A DNA stretch of 64,000 bases, from assembly GCA_030646295.1 (NCBI GenBank), contig JAUSND010000024.1, forward strand, positions 1 through 64,000, given 5' to 3'. Position 1 is the stretch's first letter; each line of letters opens with the position of its first letter. The stretch comes from Moraxellaceae bacterium. GTDB taxonomy: Bacteria > Pseudomonadota > Gammaproteobacteria > Pseudomonadales > Moraxellaceae. The notes under the pieces are model-generated. The model saw only the letters and a list, made by a program, of their open reading frames with translations. It made no database searches and was not told where the DNA came from. Below, one piece after another: positions 17,101 through 24,243 of the stretch. Position numbers and translations under genes: made by a program.

Positions 17101-18475
17101 GCTGGACACTCAAACCTACCCGGTGGCCAGCAACATCAGCTACCAGCCCTACGGTGATGTGACCGCACTGACCTTTGGCAACGGCCTGGCCTGGACTCGC
17201 ACCATCGATACCGATGGTCGCCTCACCCAGAACACGCTGCCCAACGTGCAGTCCGCCGGCATTGGCTATGATGATGCCGATCGCATTACCAGCCTGTCAG
17301 ATCAGCTTTCGCCCGCATTGTCACAAGCCTTCCAGTACGATGCGGCAGACCGCCTGACTCAGGCGACCGGTGCGTATGGAGTGCAGCAATATGCGTATGA
17401 CGCCACCGGCAACCGCACCAGCCTGACGACTAACGGCAACAGCACGGCCTACCACTACGCCAGCAACAGCCAGCGTCTACTCAGCCTTACCGGTGCCAAT
17501 ACCGATACCCTCGATTACGACGCCAACGGCAATACCGTTTTCCAGATCGGCTATCCGCTCACCTTTGATGACCGCAACCGACTGACCGCCCTGAATGGCG
17601 TAAGCTTTCAGTACAACGGCAAGGGTGAGCGCGTCGAGAAATCCGTCGCAGGCACCAGCACCCGCTATGTCTACAACCCACAGGGCCAGTTACTGGCAGA
17701 AACCGACAGCAACAACATCACACTCCGTGAATATGTATGGCTGGGTCACTGGCCCATTGCCGTGATTACGCCACAACCGGCACAGCCCAGCCGAATCGAC
17801 TACATTCACCCGGACCACCTCGGCACCCCGCGCCTGGTCACCAACGCCAGCCAGACCATTATCTGGCGCTGGGACAGCAGTCCCTTTGGCGCCACCGATG
17901 CCCAGCAGGACCCGGATGGCGACAATCAGGCATTTGTGCTGAACTTGCGCTTTCCCGGCCAGTACTTTGATGACGAAACCGGCCTGCACTACAACTACTT
18001 CCGGGATTATGACCCGACGCTTGGCCGGTATATTGAGAGTGATCCGATTGGGCTTCGTGGTGGCATTAATACTTATGCCTATGTCAGTGGAAGTCCAGTG
18101 ATGATGACGGATCCGGAGGGAAAATCCATTGCTGCCGCAGCCACTTGCGAATTAGGTGTTTTAATTATTAAAGGCTTAAGTGAAGTATTGCAGGCATACA
18201 ACGTGGCAAACGAAACGTTTGAGGCAGCCAAACTTGCGGCTGAGCAAGTACAAGAGCTAGAGCAAAAAATAGATCAATGCCCCTCTAACAATCCTAAAAG
18301 AAAAAGGAAACTTATGGAGTTACGTGACAAAGCCAAGAAAGATGCACTTGATCTAACTAAAGACTATGCAAAGGCAAATGATGGCGGAATGGGGCTTGGA
18401 GCCTCCAAAGATGCTTTGGCTGCAAAGGTCGCTTACGGCGCATGCGCAGCTCTTTTACTAATCCCTGGCCCATGA
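14162..18475 (+). CDS. Sec-exported Rhs/YD-repeat protein with variable C-terminal tip (candidate polymorphic toxin)
   Basis: A giant 1437-residue Rhs-family protein. An N-terminal signal peptide (MNCLRTLFLFVITSLVATQA, cleavage near ACA at 22) indicates Sec export. From about residue 236 the entry region (LGDFNFTRHYHSHG) leads into a long series of YD repeats (GNLTSVTDANNHITSY-type units) to about residue 1210, then the Rhs core (YIHPDHLGTPRLVTN; RYIESDPIGL; DPEG at 1317-1320). The last 117 residues (1321-1437) differ: AT-richer codons, Lys-rich coiled helices and a hydrophobic end (YGACAALLLIPGP). Core plus abrupt variable tip is the layout of Rhs polymorphic toxins, but I do not recognise the tip. 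No PAAR, VgrG or type VI genes are nearby. An upstream TTG at 14138 was rejected because it would precede the signal peptide. Confidence 0.9.
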   Translation: MNCLRTLFLFVITSLVATQACATPGYGAWVWQASGSSTTYATKGEAVAAMRASITNGDLLTEETPASPGSSGAATFSYSAPPTSAEIKTDWVYGPGGSATEAGAMAYREAQAPTSPYCPAASASPDGGWQFVAATRGITTAEDKDIIITTYTYGTIYTSDGTPVPTCTPQERQSAIYRSRTVGCPAPYNTWDTSLEKCTWTTKGSVTGSPLTPTCDKEGNPCSASNGDKSHAETDYQLGDFNFTRHYHSHGFNQNPAMSPGWYHSFQDRLLMPGSTPTGMIHSGGFSEKLTLVSTGVYRTVHSRAELRKTASGTWVLDHGNGPRDTFNATGRLIVREVRPGYALTLAYNAAGRLISVSNPFTSMILLGYDNAGRLQSLTSPAGHVTQYGYDAAGNLSLVTLPNGTTRIYHYEDARWPNAMTGITNENGTRYATYAYDDIGRGILTEHAGGSNRHTLNYFADRTEVGTPLGAARVYRFQMISGARKVTSIEETCQSCAGGKSTVTFTYDTQGNTTSRTNALGTKTTYAYNLARNLETSRTEAYGTPLARTVTTQWHATLRLPTQISEPGKVTSFTYDAQGNLLSRAVTASGETRTWTYTYNNYGQMLTEDGPRTDVNDITTYTYNAQGNLAGITNALGHSTLITQYNSDGLPVTIQDANGIITSLVHDIRGRLLSSTRAGATHSLTYDGAGNVITSTDPAGVTQTYTYDGDNRLTRITDSQGNHIDYTLNLLGSRVSEQIVDSNNQLAYARSSLYDTLGRLQQVLNAAGQTRQTVTTDALGNILTRTDGLQHTTTSSYDALGRLAASIDPANGTTSYGYDAQDNLTSVTDANNHITSYNHNAFGERISETSPNTGTVTYTRDSAGNMASKTDARGVTTTFSYDAINRTTAINYPTSALNIAYSYDQGSNGIGRLTAMTDASGLTSYTYNALGHLITSNHAGRQTSYQYDTAGRLTQITYPSGHTAAYARNSVGKVTQVNVTLDTQTYPVASNISYQPYGDVTALTFGNGLAWTRTIDTDGRLTQNTLPNVQSAGIGYDDADRITSLSDQLSPALSQAFQYDAADRLTQATGAYGVQQYAYDATGNRTSLTTNGNSTAYHYASNSQRLLSLTGANTDTLDYDANGNTVFQIGYPLTFDDRNRLTALNGVSFQYNGKGERVEKSVAGTSTRYVYNPQGQLLAETDSNNITLREYVWLGHWPIAVITPQPAQPSRIDYIHPDHLGTPRLVTNASQTIIWRWDSSPFGATDAQQDPDGDNQAFVLNLRFPGQYFDDETGLHYNYFRDYDPTLGRYIESDPIGLRGGINTYAYVSGSPVMMTDPEGKSIAAAATCELGVLIIKGLSEVLQAYNVANETFEAAKLAAEQVQELEQKIDQCPSNNPKRKRKLMELRDKAKKDALDLTKDYAKANDGGMGLGASKDALAAKVAYGACAALLLIPGP
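17507..17896 (+). repeat. Rhs core segment, upstream copy of a 390-bp direct repeat
   Basis: This part of the Rhs gene recurs at 18897-19286 with a constant offset of 1390 bases. By eye 14 of 390 positions differ, most at third codon positions, so the copies are closely related alleles rather than an exact recent duplication. The repeat covers the end of the YD region through SSPFGA of the Rhs core. Confidence 0.93.
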
Positions 18476-18490
18476 GGATTAAGATATAAA

Positions 18491-18868
18491 ATGTATAAAT
18501 TTCGATTACTTTTCCTAATCCTTATTTTGGGCACGCTAATTAATGGACTGGCACTCTCATATAGACTCTTTATCTATAGCGAAGGTGGTGAAAAAATCAT
18601 TAGCGTAACAAATGAGGCCGTCATGATCGATAAATTCGATGATGTTATCCTAGAAAAAATTGACGATTCAAGTAGATCCTATTTTCAAAGAGAGACCGAC
18701 AGAATAAACATGAACATCAAGTCGATGCAGAATGGCTACAGCAGCATTCTTGTCGAGACCAAAAAACTTGCATTACAAAACTTCATATATTGGTGCATCT
18801 CAATAGCTATATTTTTGATTTATGTTGCTCTAACAAAAGAAAGCTGGGGCATAAAAAACAAAAAATAG
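18491..18868 (+). CDS. small two-helix membrane protein, candidate Rhs immunity protein
   Basis: A 125-residue protein I do not recognise. Hydrophobic helices at about 5-27 and 97-114 flank a polar loop of some 70 residues; positive residues at the start (MYKFR) and end (GIKNKK) suggest both ends are cytoplasmic and the loop periplasmic. It begins 15 bases after the Rhs stop with AGGA upstream, and its sequence is strikingly AT-rich against the GC-rich surroundings, like the Rhs tip. Position directly after a variable Rhs tip is where immunity genes lie; a membrane-spanning form would suit protection against a toxin acting at the inner membrane. The function is inferred from position only. 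Confidence 0.6.
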   Translation: MYKFRLLFLILILGTLINGLALSYRLFIYSEGGEKIISVTNEAVMIDKFDDVILEKIDDSSRSYFQRETDRINMNIKSMQNGYSSILVETKKLALQNFIYWCISIAIFLIYVALTKESWGIKNKK

Positions 18869-18896
18869 AAAAAGGGAACGGGGCAATTCATTACTC

Positions 18897-19316
18897 ACCC
18901 TCGATTACGACGCCAACGGCAATACCGTTTTCCAGATCGGCTATCCGCTCACCTTTGATGGCCGCAACCGTTTGACCGCCCTGAATGGCGTGAGCTTTCA
19001 GTACAACGGCAAGGGTGAGCGCGTCGAGAAATCCGTCGCAGGCGCCAGCACCCGCTATGTCTACAACCCGCAGGGGCAGTTACTGGCAGAAACCGACAGC
19101 AACAACACCACGCTCCGCGAATATGTGTGGCTGGGTCACTGGCCCATTGCCGTGATTACGCCACAACCGGCACAGCCCAGCCGTATCGACTACATTCACC
19201 CGGACCACCTCGGCACCCCGCGCCTGGTTACCAACGCCAGCCAGACCATTATCTGGCGCTGGGACAGCAGCCCCTTTGGCGCCACCAACGTCCTCCCGCT
19301 TTTGAGTCGCATATGA
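18897..19316 (+). pseudogene. displaced Rhs core fragment without start or C-terminal tip
   Basis: From 18897 the sequence again encodes the Rhs core in one open frame (LDYDANGNTVFQIG onward), matching 17507-17896 with 14 differences by eye. Homology stops at about 19286 after SSPFGAT; the frame then runs ten codons of unrelated sequence (NVLPLLSRI) to a stop at 19314-19316. There is no plausible start: the frame opens at 18855 without ATG, and only a TTG inside the core is available. It lacks the rest of the core (YFDDETGLHYNY, DPIGL) and any toxin tip. This fits a remnant of an older or second Rhs tip left after recombination. Confidence 0.85.
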
Positions 19317-19434
19317 CGTCAGAGTCTCTCACTGAGGAGCCCCGGCCGGCACACACAGGGCGCGGCATCCTCCGTGCAGTAACGCTATACTGCGCGCCAT
19401 TGACCACGACCCTGCTGCGGAAGACTCGTCACAC

Positions 19435-20301
19435 ATGATCCAGATCGGCTCAATCAACACCCTGCGCGTGCTTCGCCTCACCGGCCCCGGTGCCTTTCTG
19501 GGGCCGCTGGACGACGACACGACCGAGATCCTGTTGCCGGGCAAGCAGGTACCGGCCGACTGCAAGCCCGGCGACGTGCTGGAGGTCTTCGTCCATCACG
19601 ACAGCGAGGATCGCCCGGTGGCCACCACCCTCTGGCCCCTCGCCCAGGTGGGTGACGTGGCGTGGCTGAAAGTGGTCGCCATCAATGATGCCGGCGCCTT
19701 TCTGGACTGGGGTCTGCCCAAGGACCTGCTGCTGCCCTACAACGAGATTCCGCGCGAACAGAAAGACCATCTGGAGCCCGGTCACTTCGTCATGGTCATG
19801 GTTTTCCAGGACGATCAGGGCCGTATTGCGGCCTCCGCCCGACTGGATGACTTTCTGGCAAAGGAAGGCGGTGGCTTCAACGAAGGTGACACAGTTGAGG
19901 TACTGCTGGCCGACCGCACCGATCTTGGCCTGCGCGTGGTGGTGAACAACCGCTACTGGGGACTGGTACACAACAACGAGATTTTCGGCACCCTGCGCAA
20001 GGGCGACCGCCGCACCGGCTGGATCAAGACGCTGCGCAGCGACAACCGTCTCAACATTGCACTCACTGCACCGGGGCCAAGCAAAATTGATACGGCGGCA
20101 CAGGGCGTGCTCGACAGGATCAACAGTCATGGCGGCTTCATGGCCGTCACCGACAAGAGTCCGCCCGAGGCCATCTACAAACTGTTTGGTGTCAGCAAGA
20201 AAGTGTTCAAGCAGGCCATCGGCTCGCTGTACAAGAACCGCCTGATCACGATTGAAAGCGCCGGCCTTCGGGTGACTGCAAACCCGCCCGCAAAGAACTG
20301 A
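19435..20301 (+). CDS. CvfB/YitL-family S1-domain RNA-binding protein
   Basis: A 288-residue cytoplasmic protein of the CvfB/YitL family. Three S1-like beta-barrel domains run through residues about 1-215 (for example VAWLKVVAINDAGAFLDWG at the second), followed by a C-terminal winged helix (IYKLFGVSKKVFKQAIGSLYK, about 245-265). Family members bind RNA; CvfB influences virulence gene expression in Firmicutes, but the role in Gammaproteobacteria is unclear. It lies just beyond the Rhs remnant and marks the return to normal GC-rich composition. A DUF2058 gene follows 10 bases downstream on the same strand. Confidence 0.9.
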   Translation: MIQIGSINTLRVLRLTGPGAFLGPLDDDTTEILLPGKQVPADCKPGDVLEVFVHHDSEDRPVATTLWPLAQVGDVAWLKVVAINDAGAFLDWGLPKDLLLPYNEIPREQKDHLEPGHFVMVMVFQDDQGRIAASARLDDFLAKEGGGFNEGDTVEVLLADRTDLGLRVVVNNRYWGLVHNNEIFGTLRKGDRRTGWIKTLRSDNRLNIALTAPGPSKIDTAAQGVLDRINSHGGFMAVTDKSPPEAIYKLFGVSKKVFKQAIGSLYKNRLITIESAGLRVTANPPAKN

Positions 20302-20311
20302 GGGTCCACCC

Positions 20312-20833
20312 ATGTCACTCAAAGACCAGCTCATGAAAGCCGGCCTGGCCGATGCCAAAAAGGCACGCAAGGCCGTGCACGAAAAACGTCAGGAAGCCAA
20401 AGACCCCAACGCCGAGTCCGCCCGGACACTGGCACAACAGGCGCAGGCAGAAAAGGTTGAGCGTGACCGCGAACTGAACCGCGCCCGTGAAGAAGAAAAG
20501 GCACAGCGCGCACTGGTCGCCCAGATTCGGCAGCTGACCGAAGCACACCGTATTGACCGCCATGGCGGCGATATCGCCTACCAGTTCACCGACAACAAGA
20601 AAATCAAAAAGCTGTACGTCACGGCGGCCCAGCAGGATCAGCTGATCCGTGGCCAGATTGCCATCGTGCGCCTTGATGACGGGCACGAACTGGTGCCCAC
20701 CGTGGTCGCCGAAAAAATCCGGACACGGGACGAGCACTCGGTAGTACTGCTCAATACGCGTCAGGCGCCAACCGCCATCGAAGAAGATGATCCCTACGCG
20801 GCCTACCAGATTCCTGACGACCTCATGTGGTGA
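20312..20833 (+). CDS. DUF2058 family protein (YaiL-like)
   Basis: A 173-residue protein of the DUF2058/YaiL family. The typical start MSLKDQLMKAGLADAKKARK is followed by a strongly charged coiled-coil region (residues about 18-75, rich in Lys, Glu, Arg and Ala) and a globular C-terminal half (IAYQFTDNKKIKKLYVT). Such proteins are annotated as nucleoprotein or polynucleotide-associated, with no proven activity. The short distance to the preceding RNA-binding gene suggests joint transcription. AGGGTCC before the ATG could serve as ribosome site. Confidence 0.9.
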   Translation: MSLKDQLMKAGLADAKKARKAVHEKRQEAKDPNAESARTLAQQAQAEKVERDRELNRAREEEKAQRALVAQIRQLTEAHRIDRHGGDIAYQFTDNKKIKKLYVTAAQQDQLIRGQIAIVRLDDGHELVPTVVAEKIRTRDEHSVVLLNTRQAPTAIEEDDPYAAYQIPDDLMW

Positions 20834-20864
20834 TGGTCTGGAGTGGTGACGCCCTGACGGAGAC

Positions 20865-22142
20865 TTACATCACCCGGCTGGCAGGCTTGACCGGAACGGC
20901 CTGCGCGGCCTGCAACTCCGGCGACAGATACCACCAGCTGTTGCGCCCGTTGTGCTTGACCTCGTACAGCGCCTGATCCGCCGCCACCAGTAACCGGGAT
21001 GGCGTCATGCGCTCGGACGGCACGGTGGCAGAGACCCCGATGCTGATCGTGACATACCAGCGCTCAAGGCCGTCGGGTTGCGGAATCAGCGCCCGGCGCA
21101 CACTGTCGAGCACGTGCTCGGCAAGATTCACTGCCTGCTGATGATCCGTATCCGGAAAAATCATCACAAACTCCTCACCACCATAACGCGCCACCAGCTC
21201 ACCGGGGCGACGTGCATGCCCGGCCAGCAGGTTGGCCACCCGCCTCAGGCAGCGATCACCCTCGGGATGACCCAGCTTGTCGTTGTAGTGCTTGAAGTTG
21301 TCGACATCAATCATGAGGATCGCCAGCGAGCTTTTATGACGGCCGGCACGGCGCCATTCCTGCTCGAGTGACTCGTCAAAGTGACGACGGTTTGCCAGCC
21401 CTGTCAGCGCATCCTGGCGCGAGAGCAAATCAAGGTCATGGGCATAACGCTCGGTCCGCCACTTGGCAATCTGCAACAGGCGGGACTGCAAAAACATGTC
21501 ACGGTCGCGACGCTCGGCGTAATACACCATGAACATGCCCAGCAGGCTGCTGCCCATATAGGTGCGCAGAAGAATTTCCCAACTGATGCCACTGCCCATC
21601 ACGGCCGCCAGCACGCTACCGGCAATCCCCCCCATCCAGCCAGCCAGCATGGCATGCTGGAAGCGCAGGCCGACCACGCCATACACCACCACAATGGCAT
21701 ACATGATGGTGGCCTGGGTCAGCTGCTCCGCCTGCGGGTCACCCACAACCCCCATGACGGCGACAGAGAGCGTCACGGCAACAAAACTGCACAGCCCCAT
21801 GTAGACATTGAACCAGGCATCAAGCCGGCGAAAATGCGACAGCACACCAGCCAGCAGGATGACGCCACCAACCCCGGCATAGAGGACCAGCCAGCCATGG
21901 GTGTCCTTGTCCGGCATAAAAACATAGATGCCTGTACCCAACAGGGCATAAAGCACAAACACCAGCACAGAACCATAACGGAACGCTGCTGCCGCGCGCT
22001 GCTGGAAGTCCAGCGCGTAGGATTTTTCCAGTGCAGGACCAAACGCCAGCGTTAACCGGCGCTCTTCCTGTAGCCGCTCTATTTCGGCCACTTCGCGATC
22101 ATTAGCGACGACTTCCGCGCGAAGAGCTTCCGTGACTGCCAT
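20865..22142 (-). CDS. membrane diguanylate cyclase (GGDEF) with degenerate I-site
   Basis: From the ATG at 22142 this is a 425-residue protein with a charged N-terminus, about six membrane helices (residues about 50-215) and a C-terminal GGDEF domain. The active site is GGEEF at 321-325; the residues in the inhibitory-site position are RPGE (312-315) instead of RxxD, so feedback inhibition may be weakened. It should make cyclic di-GMP. AGGA about twelve bases before 22142 favours this start over an ATG at 22178. It is not close in sequence to the other cyclase at 12875. A perfect hairpin (22265-22292) lies upstream. Confidence 0.9.
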   Translation of the reverse strand: MAVTEALRAEVVANDREVAEIERLQEERRLTLAFGPALEKSYALDFQQRAAAAFRYGSVLVFVLYALLGTGIYVFMPDKDTHGWLVLYAGVGGVILLAGVLSHFRRLDAWFNVYMGLCSFVAVTLSVAVMGVVGDPQAEQLTQATIMYAIVVVYGVVGLRFQHAMLAGWMGGIAGSVLAAVMGSGISWEILLRTYMGSSLLGMFMVYYAERRDRDMFLQSRLLQIAKWRTERYAHDLDLLSRQDALTGLANRRHFDESLEQEWRRAGRHKSSLAILMIDVDNFKHYNDKLGHPEGDRCLRRVANLLAGHARRPGELVARYGGEEFVMIFPDTDHQQAVNLAEHVLDSVRRALIPQPDGLERWYVTISIGVSATVPSERMTPSRLLVAADQALYEVKHNGRNSWWYLSPELQAAQAVPVKPASRVM

Positions 22143-22264
22143 TGTCCATTTTCCTGCCTGTTGCCAGGCCCAATCCATCTGTTCAGCCTAGATCAGCACG
22201 CTGCTTTTCCCATGAAAAACCGTGGCCAGCCGACAGGCGATAACTATTGGGGTATGGACAGCAT

Positions 22265-22292
22265 GTCACTCCCCCATTCAGGGGGGAGTGAC
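22265..22292. other. perfect 11-bp hairpin without T-tract
   Basis: GTCACTCCCCC at 22265-22275 pairs with GGGGGAGTGAC at 22282-22292 around a short loop. It sits between the end of the epimerase gene and the start of the diguanylate cyclase gene, both on the minus strand. Neither side has a run of T, so it is not a standard intrinsic terminator; it may be a transcript end processed otherwise, an attenuator or a protein-binding palindrome. Confidence 0.6.
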
Positions 22293-22301
22293 AGCAGGCT
22301 T

Positions 22302-23372
22302 TCAGAGCGCAGAGATGGCGACGCCCCCCATCTGTGCAGTGACGGCACCATCCGTGATGTAGCCATGCTGCACAAACCAGGCAATCGAATCACGCAGGGT
22401 TTCCTCGATCGGTCGTACCGTCAGGCCCAGCTCACGACGCGCCTTCGACGCATCACCGATCAAGCCCTTCTTGGTGACCTCGATTTCCACCGGCGTGGTG
22501 AACGGCGCTTTTTTGGTGATATTCGCCAGCAATGTTGCCAGCACGGCAGCCGGCTTCAAGGCATCGGGCGGCAACACAAACAGACGGCGCTTGAGGCCCG
22601 TCAAACGCATGCAGCGACGCACGATGTCCTCATGCGTAAAATTCTCGCCGCCAAGGATGTAGCTCTCGCCGGTCCGTCCCTTTTCCAGCGCCAGCACATG
22701 CCCCATGGCGCAGTCACGCACGTCGATGTAATTGGCCTCGGTGCGCAGTGCCAGCGCCACTGGTGTCCTGAACATTTCCGTGATGATCTTGCCGGTCGGT
22801 GTCGGGCCGACGTCTCCGGGCCCCACCGGGCAGGCCGGACAAACGATGACCACATCCAGACCCTTGCGCGCATAGCTCTCGGCCAGTTTGTGCGATTCGT
22901 ACTTGGTGCGGCTGTAATGCGACTCTGACAGGGCAAACGACGAGCGCTCGGTACAGGCCGTATCCAGCCCCTGACCGGCAAACACGGCAAACGAACTGGT
23001 ATAGACCACGCGTTTCACACCCTGCTTCACGCACTCCTCCAGCACCAGACGCGAGCCATCCACATTCACCCGGTCCATCAGCGACATGTCGGGCAACCAC
23101 AGCGCATAAATGGCGGCCAGGTGAAACACCACATCACAGCCTTTCACGGCCCGGCTCACATCCTGCGGATTGAGCAGATCGCCCGACATCAGCTCCAGCC
23201 CGTCCACATCCTTCAGGTTAAGCATGTTCTCTTTTGGCAGATGCAGTACCCGCACCTTGGCGGCCGGGTAGCGACGACGGATCACCCTGACGACATTGGA
23301 GCCGATAAAGCCGGCACCGCCGGTCACGAGAATCTGGCGAGGGGACTGGTCAGGGGAAAAAGCAGAGGGCAT
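22302..23372 (-). CDS. NAD(P)-dependent sugar epimerase/dehydratase family protein (HpnA/dihydroflavonol reductase-like)
   Basis: A 356-residue extended short-chain dehydrogenase. The nucleotide-binding motif GGAGFIG is near the N-terminus and the catalytic YxxxK is YSRTK, preceded by the conserved serine in YTSS. The overall sequence resembles hopanoid-associated epimerase HpnA and dihydroflavonol-4-reductase-like proteins; the exact substrate cannot be read. No other hopanoid genes are in the window. The ATG at 23372 is chosen because AGGAAG lies nine bases before it; the ATG at 23381 abuts that site. A glyoxalase-like hydrolase gene lies upstream on the same strand. Confidence 0.82.
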   Translation of the reverse strand: MPSAFSPDQSPRQILVTGGAGFIGSNVVRVIRRRYPAAKVRVLHLPKENMLNLKDVDGLELMSGDLLNPQDVSRAVKGCDVVFHLAAIYALWLPDMSLMDRVNVDGSRLVLEECVKQGVKRVVYTSSFAVFAGQGLDTACTERSSFALSESHYSRTKYESHKLAESYARKGLDVVIVCPACPVGPGDVGPTPTGKIITEMFRTPVALALRTEANYIDVRDCAMGHVLALEKGRTGESYILGGENFTHEDIVRRCMRLTGLKRRLFVLPPDALKPAAVLATLLANITKKAPFTTPVEIEVTKKGLIGDASKARRELGLTVRPIEETLRDSIAWFVQHGYITDGAVTAQMGGVAISAL

Positions 23373-23487
23373 GGCAGGCATCTTCCTGGAGGTATTGAAC
23401 CCCCGAAGATGCCCCAGACAGGCAGTGACCCGCCAGTACCGTACGGCACAAGGCGGATTGACCGGACGAAACGCAGGACCGGCCGGA

Positions 23488-24132
23488 TCAGCCGAAACGG
23501 TGATCCGCTACAAAGGGATTGCTGGTCCGCTCCACACCCATGGTCGACATCGGACCATGGCCCGGGATGAACCGGACATCATCCCCCAGCGTGAACAACT
23601 GCTCGCGAATGGAGTCGATCAGGGTCTGGAAATCCCCGCCGGGAAAGTCGGTACGGCCGATGGAACCGGCAAACAGTACGTCCCCCACAATCGCCAGCCG
23701 CGACTGCGGCTCGAAGAAGATCACATGGCCGGGCGTATGCCCCGGGCAATGACGCACCTCCAGCATGAGTTTGCCTACCTGCACGGTGTCGCCCTGGTGC
23801 AGCCAGCGTGTCGGCACAAATGGCCGGGAGGGCTTGAAACCGAACCGGCGGGACTGCTCGGCAAGGCCCTCGATCCAGAACAGGTCACCTTCGTGCGGCC
23901 CCACAATCGGCAGGTGTGCCGCCTCGGACAGTTCGGCCACGCCACCGGCATGATCGATATGGGCATGGGTCAGCAGGATCTGCTTCAGCGTCACGCCGGC
24001 CGCCGTCACGGCCGCACGGATACGGTCCAGATCCCCGCCCGGGTCCACCACGGCCGCCTCCATCGTCTCGTCACACCAGATCAGGGTGCAGTTCTGCTCG
24101 AAGGGAGTTACCGGAATGATGCGATAGGCCAT
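23488..24132 (-). CDS. MBL-fold hydrolase, glyoxalase II-like (YcbL type)
   Basis: A 214-residue compact metallo-beta-lactamase-fold enzyme. The metal motif is THAHIDHAGG (His56, His58, Asp60, His61), followed by CPGHTPGH, GDVLFAGSIGRTD and the final ligand in FIPGHGPMS. Its length and the FAGSIGRTDFPGG segment match the YcbL subgroup related to hydroxyacylglutathione hydrolase, which lacks the full glutathione-binding C-terminal domain. It probably hydrolyses a thioester in the cytoplasm; the natural substrate is not certain. It lies about 115 bases upstream of the epimerase gene and could share its transcript. Confidence 0.9.
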   Translation of the reverse strand: MAYRIIPVTPFEQNCTLIWCDETMEAAVVDPGGDLDRIRAAVTAAGVTLKQILLTHAHIDHAGGVAELSEAAHLPIVGPHEGDLFWIEGLAEQSRRFGFKPSRPFVPTRWLHQGDTVQVGKLMLEVRHCPGHTPGHVIFFEPQSRLAIVGDVLFAGSIGRTDFPGGDFQTLIDSIREQLFTLGDDVRFIPGHGPMSTMGVERTSNPFVADHRFG

Positions 24133-24243
24133 GAAAGTCTCGTACAGGCGGCGAAGGCAGGAATGCCGTTCTGTGAATTATGCCCTTGACCCTGTGTGCT
24201 GACATCCTTTTACTCAACGAACGCCCATCACACCGAATCTGCC

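Noticed and set aside
15200-17500. Regularly recurring similar segments suggesting a CRISPR array or DNA tandem repeat
   Set aside because: The repetition is at protein level (YD repeats, variable units of about 20 residues) within one long reading frame; the DNA units are not identical and there are no spacers.
18790-18975. Small plus-strand open frame crossing from the candidate immunity gene into the Rhs remnant
   Set aside because: It overlaps the immunity candidate in another frame and spans the junction of two unrelated segments, so it is a chance frame.
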